Shown one piece after another: positions 1 through 10,521 of a stretch of DNA of 64,000 nt. This DNA is from Serratia sarumanii (GTDB taxonomy: Bacteria; Pseudomonadota; Gammaproteobacteria; Enterobacterales; Enterobacteriaceae): the NCBI RefSeq assembly GCF_029962605.1, contig NZ_CP124750.1, positions 2,418,001 to 2,482,000 on the forward strand, written 5' to 3'. The translations under genes were made by a program, and so were the position numbers. The notes below the pieces were generated by a model. It was not told where the DNA came from. It ran no database searches and saw only the letters and a list, made by a program, of their open reading frames with translations. The stretch's first letter is position 1. Every line of letters starts with the position of its first letter.

Positions 1-1230
1 GACGCCGATCACCGGCCCGAAGATCTCCTCGCGGAAGAAGCGCATGCTGTTGTTGCCGGTAATCAACGTCGGCTGCAGGTAGAAACCGTTTTGCAATTCA
101 TCCCCATGCTGCGTGCGTTTGCCGCCGGCGAGGATGTTGCCGCCCTCATTCTTGGCGATGTCGATGTAGGACAGGATCTTATCGTACTGTTCTTGCGACG
201 CCTGCGCGCCGAGCATGGTGTCGGTGTCGAAGGGATCGCCCTGGCGGATGGTGGCGATGCGCGCCAGCACTTTCTCCATAAACTGCGGATAGATAGATTC
301 TTCAATCAGCGCGCGTGAAGGGCAGGTGCAGACCTCCCCCTGGTTGAAGAAACCGAGCACCAGCCCCTCAACCGCCTTGTCTATGAACTCCGGCTCCGCC
401 TGCATGATGTCGGCGAAATAGATGTTGGGCGATTTACCGCCCAGCTCGACGGTGCTGGGGATGATGTTTTCCGCCGCGCAGGCGAGGATGTGGCGGCCGA
501 TCGGCGTGGAGCCGGTGAACGCGATCTTCTCGATGCGTTTGCTGCGCGCCAGCGCTTCGCCGGCCTCGGCGCCGAAGCCTTGCACCACGTTGAGCACGCC
601 CGGCGGCAGCAGATCGCCGATCTCTTCCATCAGCACGCTGATGCCGAGCGGGGTCTGTTCCGCCGGTTTCAGCACCACGCAGTTACCGCCCGCCAGCGCC
701 GGCGCCAGTTTCCAGGCGGCCATCAGCAGCGGGAAATTCCACGGGATGATCTGGCCGACCACGCCCAGCGGTTCATAGATATGGTAGGCCACGGTGTTCT
801 GGTCGATCTCCGCCGCGGTGCCTTCCTGCGCGCGCAGGCAGCCGGCGAAGTAACGGAAATGGTCGACCGCCAGCGGCAGATCGGCATTCAGGGTTTCGCG
901 GATCGGTTTGCCGTTGTCCCAGGTTTCGGTCAGCGCCAGCATCTCCAGCCGCGATTCGATGCGATCGGCGATCGCCAACAGCACGTTGGAACGCGCCTGC
1001 ACGCTGGTTTTGCCCCAGGCGTCCGCCGCCGCGTGCGCCGCGTCGAGCGCCAGCTCGATGTCCTTGGCGTCGGAACGCGGGAATTCGGCGATCGGCTGGC
1101 CGGTCACCGGCGAGGTGTTGGTGAAGTAGTTGCCGGATACCGGTTCGACGAATTTGCCGCCAATGTAGTTGCCATAGCGTTTGCGGAACGAAACCAGCGA
1201 GCCAGGCAAACCGGGGTGGACATATTTCAT
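1..1230 (-). CDS. NAD-dependent aldehyde dehydrogenase (AldB/ExaC type), partial
   Basis: Oxidises aliphatic aldehydes, probably acetaldehyde, to acids in the cytoplasm. The 410 codons present start [10 protein letters not shown] and carry the cofactor-site run [19 protein letters not shown], the catalytic-Glu motif VELGGKSPN and the catalytic-Cys region [11 protein letters not shown]. The family is about 500 residues, so roughly the last 95 lie beyond the window start. The ATG at 1230 follows an AGAGAGGTG-type ribosome site. It faces an AcoR-like sigma-54 activator gene and has a good -24/-12 promoter upstream, so expression is probably induced through that activator. Substrate is inferred from family and context. 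Confidence 0.93.
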   Translation of the reverse strand, partial: MKYVHPGLPGSLVSFRKRYGNYIGGKFVEPVSGNYFTNTSPVTGQPIAEFPRSDAKDIELALDAAHAAADAWGKTSVQARSNVLLAIADRIESRLEMLALTETWDNGKPIRETLNADLPLAVDHFRYFAGCLRAQEGTAAEIDQNTVAYHIYEPLGVVGQIIPWNFPLLMAAWKLAPALAGGNCVVLKPAEQTPLGISVLMEEIGDLLPPGVLNVVQGFGAEAGEALARSKRIEKIAFTGSTPIGRHILACAAENIIPSTVELGGKSPNIYFADIMQAEPEFIDKAVEGLVLGFFNQGEVCTCPSRALIEESIYPQFMEKVLARIATIRQGDPFDTDTMLGAQASQEQYDKILSYIDIAKNEGGNILAGGKRTQHGDELQNGFYLQPTLITGNNSMRFFREEIFGPVIGV

Positions 1231-1309
1231 GTTAAGCACCTCTCTGCAGATGAAAATCAGCGCTATTGGGCTGCGCCTGTGAATGCGGCATGCCGCCGCA
1301 GCACAGAGA

Positions 1310-1325
1310 AGCACGGCGCGTGCCA
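1310..1325 (-). promoter_or_regulatory. sigma-54 (-24/-12) promoter of the aldehyde dehydrogenase
   Basis: On the minus strand the sequence reads TGGCACGCGCCGTGCT, with GG and GC separated by exactly 10 nt, matching the RpoN consensus TGGCACG-N4-TTGC except T to G in the -12 element. Predicted transcription start is near 1299, about 70 nt before the start codon at 1230. The neighbouring gene encodes a sigma-54 activator, which supports the call. Confidence 0.8.
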
Positions 1326-1440
1326 GATTAACGAAAGGCGAGAATGCTGATTAAAAGGGCTTATTTATTAGCGTGTTAAAAAATGATGTGGCTTAGCGAA
1401 TCGGGCGATTCCGCCGCCGTCGGTGTTTTTTTGTGTCCCG

Positions 1441-1483
1441 TGTCGCAACGCTTGGTACACATCTGTGATACATATTTGCAACA
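1441..1483. promoter_or_regulatory. candidate activator (UAS) site for the sigma-54 regulator
   Basis: Inverted half-sites TGTCGCAA (1441-1448) and TTGCAACA (1476-1483) agree at 7 of 8 positions and bracket a CACATCTGTG palindrome. They lie about 120-170 bp upstream of the -24/-12 promoter, a normal distance for an enhancer, and just ahead of the activator gene, so autoregulation is also possible. Inferred from position and symmetry only. Confidence 0.35.
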
Positions 1484-1505
1484 CTCGCGAACGGGGGAGA
1501 AACGC

Positions 1506-3269
1506 ATGTTGCCTGACGACCGCTTGCCCACCGAGGGCGCCAGTCCGCTGGCGGAATCCTGGCAGCGCAGCCGGGGCTACGGCCTGACGCGCGCCGATCG
1601 CCATATCCCGTTTATCAAAGCCGGACTGCTCGAAGAGCTGCGCAGCCGCAACGACTGGGTGCCGCAACGGGTACAGCCGCTGATCGAGCAGCTGGGCGCG
1701 CAAATTACGCGCCAGCCCGCCATTGTGGTGATCGCGGACGCCGACGGGCTGGTGCTGGAAACCCGCGGCAATACCGACTTTTTGCACAAGGCGTCGCGCT
1801 TTGCGCTGGCGCCGGGCAACCAGTGGGGAGAAGCGGAGCGGGGCACCAACGCCATCGGCACCGCGCTGGCGCTGGGCGCGTTCTGCGAAGTGCGCGGCGA
1901 CCAGCATTTCCTCAACCAAAACGCCGGGTTGAACTGCACCGCCGCGCCGATCTATCGGCCGGATGGCCGCATTGCCGGCATACTGGATCTCTCCGCCCCC
2001 GCGCAGCGGCCGTATCGCGATGCGCAGCGCCTGATCATGCAGGCGGTGCGGCATATTGAACACCGCTGGGCCAGAAGCGCGATCGCCGATCGTCACTGGA
2101 CGCTGCGCCTGCACGCCGATGCCGGTCGTCTGGGCAGCGCGCAGGAGCTGCTGCTGGTGTTTCACGACGAAGTGCTGGTCGCCGCCAATCGGCTGGCGAT
2201 GATGGAGTTTCAGCTCTCGCCGGCCGCATTCGGCTCCGTCGAGTTCGCCCAGCTGTTCCCCGATCTGTTGCGACAGCCCTCCGGCGCGCCGCGTCAGACG
2301 CTGGCCGGCAATCAACGGCACTATTATTCTCTGCTCGAGGCGCCGCAGCGCCGCGTCAGCGCCCTGCGTTCCACGCCGCCGGCGGAATGGCATGACGAGC
2401 AGCATCAGAAAGCGCTGCGGATCCTCAACGCCGGCCTTTCGCTGTGCGTGACCGGCGAAACCGGCTGCGGTAAAGAGCACTTCAGCCGACGCCTGTTTCA
2501 AGAGAGCCGCTGGCGCAACGGCAACTTCGTGGCGATCAACTGCGCGGCGCTGCCCGAGCCGCTGATCGAATCCGAGCTGTTCGGCTATGCGCCGGGGGCG
2601 TTTACCGGCGCCAACCCGAAAGGCTATATCGGCAAGATCCGCGAGGCGGACGGCGGCGTGCTGTTCCTCGATGAAATCGGCGACATGCCGGCGGGCCTGC
2701 AAACGCGGCTGCTGCGGGTGTTACAGGAAAAAACGGTCACGCCGCTCGGCAGCCGCAGCGCTTATCCGGTCGATTTTGCGCTGGTCTGCGCCACGCACCA
2801 CGATCTGCATCGGCAGGTTGAGGCGGGGGCGTTTCGCGAGGATTTGCTGTACCGCATACAGGAATACAGCCTGCTCATTCCGCCGCTCCGAGAGCGGGCG
2901 CAGCTGGAGGCCTTTATTATGCAGCTGTGGCGAGAGTTGGGCGGTGAGCGGCGCGACATTCGCCTGCTGCCGGAAGCGCTGGCGATGCTGGCGCGCTACC
3001 CGTGGCCCGGCAACGTGCGGCAGCTGTTGAGTACGCTCAAGGTGCTGCTGGCGCTGGCGGACGATCATGCGGTGCTCACTCTGGACGATCTGCCGCAGTC
3101 CATCGCGGTGCTGGCGCCGCGCCAGGAGAGCGCCGATACCGGCTTGGAGGCGCTGCAGGCGGCGATCGACAGGGCGGGCGGCAACCTCAGCCGGGCGGCC
3201 AAGGCGCTCGGCGTTTCGCGCAGCACGCTGTACCGCAAGCTGGGAAGGCAGAAAGCGGCGGCGGAATGA
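1506..3269 (+). CDS. sigma-54-dependent Fis-family activator, AcoR-like
   Basis: Enhancer-binding protein of 587 residues that would activate RNA polymerase-sigma54 at the divergent aldehyde dehydrogenase promoter. A GAF-like sensor occupies about residues 60-210 (GNQWGEAERGTNAIG, then RIAGILDLS). The AAA+ domain has Walker A GETGCGKE near 316, the sigma-54 contact loop GAFTGA near 363 and Walker B GGVLFLDEIGD near 385. A C-terminal Fis-type helix-turn-helix lies near 558 (NLSRAAKALGVSRSTLYRKLG). The ATG at 1506 is chosen because of the GGGGGAGA ribosome site just upstream; the frame is open further upstream but without a site. The ligand is unknown; acetoin, ethanol or an aldehyde are possible by analogy with AcoR. 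Confidence 0.92.
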   Translation: MLPDDRLPTEGASPLAESWQRSRGYGLTRADRHIPFIKAGLLEELRSRNDWVPQRVQPLIEQLGAQITRQPAIVVIADADGLVLETRGNTDFLHKASRFALAPGNQWGEAERGTNAIGTALALGAFCEVRGDQHFLNQNAGLNCTAAPIYRPDGRIAGILDLSAPAQRPYRDAQRLIMQAVRHIEHRWARSAIADRHWTLRLHADAGRLGSAQELLLVFHDEVLVAANRLAMMEFQLSPAAFGSVEFAQLFPDLLRQPSGAPRQTLAGNQRHYYSLLEAPQRRVSALRSTPPAEWHDEQHQKALRILNAGLSLCVTGETGCGKEHFSRRLFQESRWRNGNFVAINCAALPEPLIESELFGYAPGAFTGANPKGYIGKIREADGGVLFLDEIGDMPAGLQTRLLRVLQEKTVTPLGSRSAYPVDFALVCATHHDLHRQVEAGAFREDLLYRIQEYSLLIPPLRERAQLEAFIMQLWRELGGERRDIRLLPEALAMLARYPWPGNVRQLLSTLKVLLALADDHAVLTLDDLPQSIAVLAPRQESADTGLEALQAAIDRAGGNLSRAAKALGVSRSTLYRKLGRQKAAAE

Positions 3270-3293
3270 CACTTCTCGATTGAGCGGCGATAA

Positions 3294-3312
3294 GGCCCCG
3301 CTGCGCGGAGCC
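3294..3312. terminator. weak hairpin between convergent genes
   Basis: GGCCCCGC-TGC-GCGGAGCC forms an 8-bp stem with one mismatch in the 53-bp gap between the activator gene and the convergent binding-protein gene. There is no clear T-run on either side, so termination is only suggested by position. Confidence 0.3.
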
Positions 3313-3322
3313 TGTTGCTCTC

Positions 3323-4240
3323 TCAATCCCCCAGCCCCGGCGGGTTAATCTCCGAATGGGTGATCTTCTCGTCGCTCTCCGCCCAGCGATCCAGCACCTG
3401 CAGATAGCTGCCGTTGGCGATGGCGCTGTTGAGCGATGCCTGCACCGCATCCACCAGGCCATTGCCTTTCTTCAGCGTGACGGCGATGTTGGCGGTCTTC
3501 GGCCAGCCGCCGGGCACGATGCCTACCAGCCGGGTTTTGCCGGTCAGCCGCGCCTGATAAGCGCCGGAGACGTTGGGGCCGAAGGTGGCGTCGGCGCGGC
3601 CGGACTGAATGGCCAGCGTGGAGGCGGCCTTGTCGGTGACATACACCGGCTGCAGCGGCGCCAGCCCCTTGGCGCGGTTCTCCTTGTCCCAGGCCAGCAG
3701 CACCGCTTCCTGATTGGTGCCGGAATCGACGATGATCTTTTTACCGGCGATATCCGGCGCGGTGTTGATCTGGGTGATTTTACTGTCGGATTTGACGTAG
3801 AACCCCAGCGTATCCTGGCGATAGGTGGCGAAATCGAATTTGGTCTTGCGTTCGTTGGTTACGGTGATGTTGTAAACCGCGGCGTCATATTTGCCGGAGG
3901 CCACCCCCAGCGGCCAGTCTTCCCACGAGGTGGGCACCAGTTTGAGTTTCAATCCCAAGCCGTCGGCCACCAGGCGCGCGATGTCCGCCTCGCTGCCGAT
4001 CACCGTTTTATTGTCGCGGGCGTACAGGCCGAACGGCGGGCCGCTGCCCAGCAGGGAAATGGCCACCGTCAGCGTGCCGGGTTCCACGAACTTGAAATCG
4101 GCGGGGATTTTGGCCACGGCTTCGGCGCTCTTCACCGTGTGGATCGGCGTTTCGTTGGCGACGAGATCCACCCCTGGCGCGGCCGCGGCGGAAAAGCTCA
4201 GCAGCGCCGCCATCACAATCATCTTTTTGCTATATATCAT
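3323..4240 (-). CDS. periplasmic amino-acid-type ABC substrate-binding protein (SBP_bac_3)
   Basis: Likely delivers a small polar solute, perhaps an amino acid, to an ABC importer. Signal peptide MIYSKKMIVMAALLSFSAAAA, then a family-3 fold: TLTVAISLLGSGPPFGLYA, IGSEADIARLVADGLGLKL, YDAAVYNITVTNERKTKFDF and GKKIIVDSGTNQEAV. About 305 residues, slightly longer than most of the family. The ATG at 4240 is preferred: it starts the signal peptide and has GAAGG 11 nt upstream; an ATG at 4273 would add 11 residues ahead of it. No permease or ATPase gene is adjacent, so it is an orphan in this window. Confidence 0.85.
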   Translation of the reverse strand: MIYSKKMIVMAALLSFSAAAAPGVDLVANETPIHTVKSAEAVAKIPADFKFVEPGTLTVAISLLGSGPPFGLYARDNKTVIGSEADIARLVADGLGLKLKLVPTSWEDWPLGVASGKYDAAVYNITVTNERKTKFDFATYRQDTLGFYVKSDSKITQINTAPDIAGKKIIVDSGTNQEAVLLAWDKENRAKGLAPLQPVYVTDKAASTLAIQSGRADATFGPNVSGAYQARLTGKTRLVGIVPGGWPKTANIAVTLKKGNGLVDAVQASLNSAIANGSYLQVLDRWAESDEKITHSEINPPGLGD

Positions 4241-4389
4241 TATGTTAATTACCTTCATTATTATGGGTGTCACAAGGTCGTTGCACTATCTCTAAAGGCG
4301 GCAGATCTGTGAACGAACAAAATCAACTATCCAATCTTGGAAATGTCATGAAGCGCCGCCGGTGGCGCTGAATCTCTCGAGGATGAACC

Positions 4390-5586
4390 ATGCTGTCGCG
4401 TTTCGCTACGTTGGGCCGCATACCGCGCGGCGTGTGGGTGTTGGGTGGGGTGAGCCTGCTGATGGACGTCTCCTCGGAAATGATCCACAGCCTGCTGCCG
4501 CTGTTTATGGCGACGACGCTCGGCGCCAGCGTGATCGTCATCGGGCTGATCGAAGGGCTGGCGGAGGCGACGGCATTGATCGTCAAGGTGTTCTCCGGCG
4601 TGCTGAGCGACTATCTCGGCAAGCGCAAAGGGTTGGCGCTGCTGGGCTACGGGCTGGGCGCCATCAGCAAACCGTTTTTCGCCATCGCGTCGTCGTCCGG
4701 CATGGTGATGAGCGCGCGCCTGCTGGATCGCGTGGGCAAAGGCATCCGCGGGGCGCCGCGCGATGCCCTGGTGGCCGACGTGACGCCGCCGGAGATTCGC
4801 GGTGCGGCCTTCGGGCTGCGCCAGTCGCTGGATACCGTCGGTGCCTTTTTAGGGCCGCTGCTGGCCGTCGGCCTGATGCTGCTGTGGCACAACGATTTTC
4901 GCGCCATCTTTTGGGTGGCGGCGATCCCGGCGGCGCTGGCGATTGCGCTGCTGTTTTTTGGCCTGAAAGAGCCGGCCGCCGCGATAACCCACAAGCGCAC
5001 CAACCCGATCACCCGCGCCAATCTGCGGCTGCTGGGGCGCGGCTATTGGTGGGTAGTGGGTATCGGTGCCGTCTTCACGCTGGCGCGCTTCAGCGAAGCG
5101 TTCCTGGTGCTGAAGGCGCAGCAGGGCGGCACGCCGCTGGCGTTGATCCCGCTGGTGATGGTCGCCATGAATCTGGTCTACGCCTGCTCGGCCTATCCGT
5201 TCGGTAAACTGTCCGATCGCATGAGCCATGAAGGATTGCTGAAAGCCGGGCTGCTGGTGCTGATCGCCGCCGATGTGGTGTTGGCGCTGAGCGATCATTG
5301 GGGCGGGGTGCTGTTTGGCGTGGCGCTGTGGGGCGTGCACATGGGCATGACGCAGGGACTGTTGGCGGCGATGGTGGCGCATACCGCGCCGGCGCACCTG
5401 CGCGGCACCGCGTTCGGCATGTTCAATCTGATCAGCGGCGTGGCGCTGCTGCTGGCGAGTCTCGGGGCCGGAACCCTGTGGGAGCTGTTCGGTTCCGCCT
5501 CCACCTTCTACGCCGGGGCGCTCATCTGCGTGGTGACGCTGGTTGGCATGCAGCTGGCGCCGTTCGGCGAACGGCGGGGCGCTTAA
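4390..5586 (+). CDS. MFS transporter
   Basis: Twelve-helix inner-membrane transporter of 398 residues. The motif after helix 2 reads FSGVLSDYLGKRKGLALLGYG, a clear MFS motif A, followed by SARLLDRVGKGIRGAPRDALVAD and DTVGAFLGPLL. A matching repeat in the second half reads FGKLSDRMSHEGLLKAGLL. The start at 4390 has GAGG 7 nt upstream. The R-x-G-K-G-I-R-G-A-P-R-D block is typical of a group of poorly characterised MFS proteins, so the substrate is unknown. Its stop codon overlaps that of the convergent c-di-GMP gene (shared TTAA). Confidence 0.88.
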   Translation: MLSRFATLGRIPRGVWVLGGVSLLMDVSSEMIHSLLPLFMATTLGASVIVIGLIEGLAEATALIVKVFSGVLSDYLGKRKGLALLGYGLGAISKPFFAIASSSGMVMSARLLDRVGKGIRGAPRDALVADVTPPEIRGAAFGLRQSLDTVGAFLGPLLAVGLMLLWHNDFRAIFWVAAIPAALAIALLFFGLKEPAAAITHKRTNPITRANLRLLGRGYWWVVGIGAVFTLARFSEAFLVLKAQQGGTPLALIPLVMVAMNLVYACSAYPFGKLSDRMSHEGLLKAGLLVLIAADVVLALSDHWGGVLFGVALWGVHMGMTQGLLAAMVAHTAPAHLRGTAFGMFNLISGVALLLASLGAGTLWELFGSASTFYAGALICVVTLVGMQLAPFGERRGA

Positions 5587-7676
5587 CGGCCGTCGACAAG
5601 TTGCGGCATCGCCTGCAGCAGCTCGGGCACCCGCTGGGATTCCACAGCCCGGCTGAACAAATAACCCTGGCCGATATGGAAACCGGCTTCGCACAGCGTT
5701 TGCCGCTGCTGTTCGGTTTCCACGCCCTCGGCGATGATATCGATCGACAGTTTTTGGCCGAGGATGCCGATGCTTTCCACGATCGCCAGGATCGCCGGTT
5801 CGGTATTCATCCGTTGAACGAAGTCGCAGTCCAGCTTAATGCAGTCCAGCGGGTAATCCATGATATGGCTGAAGGAGGAGTGGCCGGTGCCGAAATCGTC
5901 CAGCGCGATGCGGATGCCCATCTCCTTGAGCATTTGCAGCGCGCGCAGCACGTACTTCGAGCCGTGCTTGTTGAACGCGTGTTCGGTCACTTCCAGTTCG
6001 ATCAGGTGGTGGGGAATGTGGAACTTCAGCAGGCGCTGCAGGAAGGTTTCGGCGTAGTTGTCGCGTAAAAACTCGATCGGCGACACGTTCAGCGAGATGG
6101 GCCGCACCGCCACGCCGGCCGCGCGCCAACGGGCGATATCGGCGAAGACCTTCAGCTGCATGGCCTCGCTGATCTTGGTCGCCAGCTCGTAGTCGTTGAA
6201 CGCCTCGCTTACCGTTGCCGGCAGCTGCACGCCGTTGATCGGGCAGTGCCAGCGCAGCAGCGCTTCAAAGCCGACGATGCTGCCGTCGGTCAGGCAGACC
6301 TTCGGCTGGTAGCTGGGACGGATGCAGTTGTCGCGCACGATCTGGCGCGCGTAGTTGAGTTGGCTGGCGCGGGCGCGCGCCTTGTCCATCATCTTGCTGT
6401 CGAACATATAGACACCGCCGCGGCCGCCGTCTTTCAGCTCATACAGCGCGGTATCGGCGCATTTCATCAGCTCTGAAGCGTCGCGAGCGTCTTTGGGATA
6501 GATGGCGCCGCCGAGGCTCATACCGCAATGCAGCGTCTTGCCGCCGTGGGTGATCGGCGTCTCCAGCTGCAGCAGAAACTTGTTGGCGATGCGGAAAATA
6601 TCCTGCTCGTTTTCGACGTCGCTAATCACCACGGCAAACTCGTCGCCGCCGAGGCGGGAGACAAACGAGTGCGCATTCATACAGGCGCTGAGCCTTTTAC
6701 CCAAGATCCGCAGCAGATGGTCGCCCGCCGCGTGGCCCAGCGTGTCGTTCACCAGCTTGAAGTGGTCAAGATCCAACAGCATCAGCCCGAGGGACTTGTT
6801 GCCGTGCAGGGCGCGCTTCATCTCTTGCTTCAGCTTTTTCTTGAAGAGGCGTCGGTTGGGCAGGCCGGTCAATTCGTCATATTCGCTGGCGAGCAACAGA
6901 CGTTGTTCCATCACGCGCTGTGAAGTCACGTCGCGCGAGACGCACAAGATCTCGGCCACGGCGCCGTGTTCGTCGCTGACCGGCGTGAGAATGTTGTCCC
7001 AGTGCTGTTTTTTACCCTGCGGCGTCACGCTCAATCCGGTGAAGCGCGCATTCTTTCCGGCTCTGACGCTGCGCAGCGCCTTACTGCCGCGGCGCCGGAT
7101 CTCGGGCGACAGCAGCCCCAGCCAGGGCATGCCAAACTCTTTTTGCGCCGGATCAAGGCCAAGGGCCAGGCTGCCGGAGCGGTTCATGTGGCGCAGCGTG
7201 CCGTCGTGATTGATCACTTTGATGCAGTCGACGCTGGCGTCCAGCATGTCTTGCTGGATAGAGAGCGCCTGAACGTTTTGCTGGCGCTGCAGCATTTGCG
7301 GATGGATGTCGGTCGCCGTGAGGTACCAGCTGAGCTCCAGCGCCATGCCGTCCTGCCGGGCGTTGAACGCCAGCATAAACCAACGGTAGGCGCCGCTGCG
7401 ATCGCGCAGGCGGGCTTCGCCGGCGAACGAGGAAAGGGCCACGATCGCCTGGCGCCATTGCGCGGCCAGCCGCTCGCGATCGTCGGGGTGCAGGGCATCG
7501 AGCCAGTCGGCGGCGCCGTGTGCACCGGCGATGGCGCCGGTATAGTCGCGCCACTGTTTATTGAAGTAACCGCCAAGGCGGTTGCCGAAGCAAATCAGGC
7601 CGGGCAAGTCGTCTACGATTTCGCCATAGAGATCAATCGGATTTTTGTTATTGCTCTGCTTGGGCAACAGGGTCAT
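5583..7676 (-). CDS. PAS-PAS-GGDEF-EAL cyclic-di-GMP enzyme
   Basis: About 697 residues. Two PAS folds fill the N-terminal part (roughly 20-130 and 140-260). The GGDEF domain follows (DELTGLPNRRLFKK, then SRLGGDEFAVV) and the EAL domain ends the protein (GFEALLRW, SLNVSPIEF, ELEVTEHAF, DDFGTGHSSF, IKLDCDFVQ, AEGVETE). Both active sites look intact, so synthesis, hydrolysis or both are possible. The RxxD inhibitory site that should precede GGDEF is absent (N and S at those positions). The ATG at 7676 is preferred over 7703 because of GAGGAAATACCGC just upstream. No transmembrane segment is evident; probably a cytoplasmic sensor. Confidence 0.93.
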   Translation of the reverse strand: MTLLPKQSNNKNPIDLYGEIVDDLPGLICFGNRLGGYFNKQWRDYTGAIAGAHGAADWLDALHPDDRERLAAQWRQAIVALSSFAGEARLRDRSGAYRWFMLAFNARQDGMALELSWYLTATDIHPQMLQRQQNVQALSIQQDMLDASVDCIKVINHDGTLRHMNRSGSLALGLDPAQKEFGMPWLGLLSPEIRRRGSKALRSVRAGKNARFTGLSVTPQGKKQHWDNILTPVSDEHGAVAEILCVSRDVTSQRVMEQRLLLASEYDELTGLPNRRLFKKKLKQEMKRALHGNKSLGLMLLDLDHFKLVNDTLGHAAGDHLLRILGKRLSACMNAHSFVSRLGGDEFAVVISDVENEQDIFRIANKFLLQLETPITHGGKTLHCGMSLGGAIYPKDARDASELMKCADTALYELKDGGRGGVYMFDSKMMDKARARASQLNYARQIVRDNCIRPSYQPKVCLTDGSIVGFEALLRWHCPINGVQLPATVSEAFNDYELATKISEAMQLKVFADIARWRAAGVAVRPISLNVSPIEFLRDNYAETFLQRLLKFHIPHHLIELEVTEHAFNKHGSKYVLRALQMLKEMGIRIALDDFGTGHSSFSHIMDYPLDCIKLDCDFVQRMNTEPAILAIVESIGILGQKLSIDIIAEGVETEQQRQTLCEAGFHIGQGYLFSRAVESQRVPELLQAMPQLVDGR

Positions 7677-8125
7677 GCGGTATTTCCTCGGAAAATTACC
7701 CATATTCTCGCTCTAGGGCAGAGCTTCTTTCAATATAGTCTTGCCAATTAAAATGGGAATAGCCAGCGGGCGCGGCTAAAAATCGGCCCGCCAGCATGGA
7801 ATACATCCCGCGTGAACGCATTAGGAATACTCCTGTTATTTATAAGCATCCCTTATATTGCAGCGAAAAATAAGTAATCGGACCACGCCGCGTTATTGCC
7901 GTGAAAATTAATCATTCCTGATGTTTCTCTGTGGCCAAATGTTCAGTCGCCATGATGTACTTCCGAACGGTATTCTGCCTGCTCTATGCGGTAACACTGG
8001 CAAAAACCGCAGTCCAGACGGTGATAAACGCCATTTTATGCACTCTGCAACGCCCGTCATCGCCCGTTCACTGGGGCTTGGCGAAAAAATCATGATGCAA
8101 ATCAAGAAATGTTTTGTTTCATCTG

Positions 8126-8153
8126 TTGACACTTTGCTTACGTGTGAGATAGC
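8126..8153 (+). promoter_or_regulatory. candidate sigma-70 promoter under the Fur box
   Basis: TTGACA (8126-8131), 16-bp spacer, GATAGC (8148-8153). The -35 is perfect, the -10 only partial. The Fur box starts 4 bp downstream and would cover the transcription start. Confidence 0.45.
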
Positions 8154-8156
8154 CTC

Positions 8157-8175
8157 GCGAATGATAATCATTAGC
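8157..8175. promoter_or_regulatory. Fur box
   Basis: GCGAATGATAATCATTAGC matches 16 of 19 positions of the Fur consensus GATAATGATAATCATTATC, including the whole palindromic core. It sits about 430 bp before the metalloprotease start, directly after a promoter-like sequence, in the usual arrangement for iron repression. No obvious iron-uptake gene follows, so the target is either an unannotated short transcript or the protease. Confidence 0.75.
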
Positions 8176-8254
8176 AAAACTGGATGGTGGCGCAAATGCA
8201 TTCACGTAATTTTCTTCGGGTAACGGTTCGGATAACCGGCAACGGTCACAACAC

Positions 8255-8277
8255 GAGACCACGTCTGCTGTGGTCTC
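8255..8277. repeat. perfect 8-bp stem-loop
   Basis: GAGACCAC and GTGGTCTC pair around the 7-nt loop GTCTGCT. No T-run follows, so it is not a simple terminator. It would lie about 95 nt into a transcript from the Fur-box promoter. Confidence 0.6.
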
Positions 8278-8393
8278 TGGCAACGAGACAAGGTATCGAA
8301 CGGCCGTTGTCATCCGCCCCTTTGAGCGGCATCTCAACCTAGCCTCAACGCGCAAACTCTGGAATCAAACCCTTGCCGGATCAATGCGCCTAT

Positions 8394-8420
8394 TATTTCC
8401 GTGCATTTTGCACGGAAATA
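8394..8420. repeat. perfect 11-bp inverted repeat upstream of the metalloprotease
   Basis: TATTTCCGTGC and GCACGGAAATA flank ATTTT. No U-tract follows. It is about 190 bp before the metalloprotease start and could be an operator or an RNA hairpin in its leader. Confidence 0.6.
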
Positions 8421-8477
8421 TCGCGATCTCACGCAGTTGCATCAGTTCTCAATCATGGGTAAGGAGGCATCGGGTAG

Positions 8478-10049
<1,572 letters not shown>

Positions 10050-10056
10050 AACGGCA

Positions 10057-10080
10057 ACGGTGGGCGATGATGCCCACCGT
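10057..10080 (+). terminator. intergenic hairpin between protease and inhibitor
   Basis: ACGGTGGGC and GCCCACCGT form a perfect 9-bp stem around GATGAT, 8 nt after the protease stop. Only TTCGC follows, so it probably attenuates rather than fully stops transcription into the inhibitor gene, or stabilises the protease mRNA 3' end. Confidence 0.6.
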
Positions 10081-10096
10081 TTCGCATGGGCCAGCT

Positions 10097-10462
10097 ATGT
10101 GCAAATTTATTCTTGTCGGAATAATTTTCTTGTTTTCAGGAGCCTCTATGGCAAGCAGTCTGGTGTTACCTTCCGCCGAAACGCTATCCGGGCAGTGGAC
10201 GGTCAGTGATAAATCAAAGTCTTGTGTTGTGCAGCTCAACGCGGAGAGTGTGGAATCGGCCGGCGGCTATAGCCTGAAATTTTTATCTGATTGCACGCCC
10301 GACGTCTTGCCGCAAGAGCCTGTGGCGTGGCGTCCTGCTCCCGATGGCATTGCGCTGTTGGACAAGGATGGGCTGACCGTACTTTTCTTCTCTCAGGAAG
10401 ACGATCATTATCGCAGCCAGATCTGGGCTGAAACTGGGAAGATCCTGAAGAGAAATAACTAG
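10097..10462 (+). CDS. inh: periplasmic metalloprotease inhibitor Inh
   Basis: Small inhibitor (121-residue precursor) that protects the cell from the cognate serralysin-type protease. Signal peptide MCKFILVGIIFLFSGASMA, then the mature part SSLVLPSAETLSGQWTVSD. The serine-led N-terminal strand is the part that enters the protease active site in the Inh family. Two Cys (KSCVVQL and SDCTPD) could make the conserved disulfide. WRPAPDGIALL is a family block. A perfect AGGAG site precedes an in-frame ATG at 10148, but that start would remove the signal peptide, so 10097 is chosen. It lies just downstream of the metalloprotease gene. Confidence 0.9.
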   Translation: MCKFILVGIIFLFSGASMASSLVLPSAETLSGQWTVSDKSKSCVVQLNAESVESAGGYSLKFLSDCTPDVLPQEPVAWRPAPDGIALLDKDGLTVLFFSQEDDHYRSQIWAETGKILKRNN

Positions 10463-10521
10463 CGGAAAACGCCGGCTTGACCCGGCGCTTCTGAACGCGG
10501 TTATCACGCCTCACATCACCC

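Noticed and set aside
5583..5586. Shared TTAA stops of convergent genes (also 44263-44266) as a possible recoding signal
   Set aside because: Both are ordinary overlapping TAA stops; common in compact genomes.
7921..8223. 100-codon frame in the long non-coding stretch
   Set aside because: No ribosome site, crosses the Fur box and promoter, odd composition.
8196..8343. 48-codon frame after the Fur box, resembling a small iron-uptake protein
   Set aside because: No ribosome site; its sequence does not resemble HemP or other known small iron proteins.
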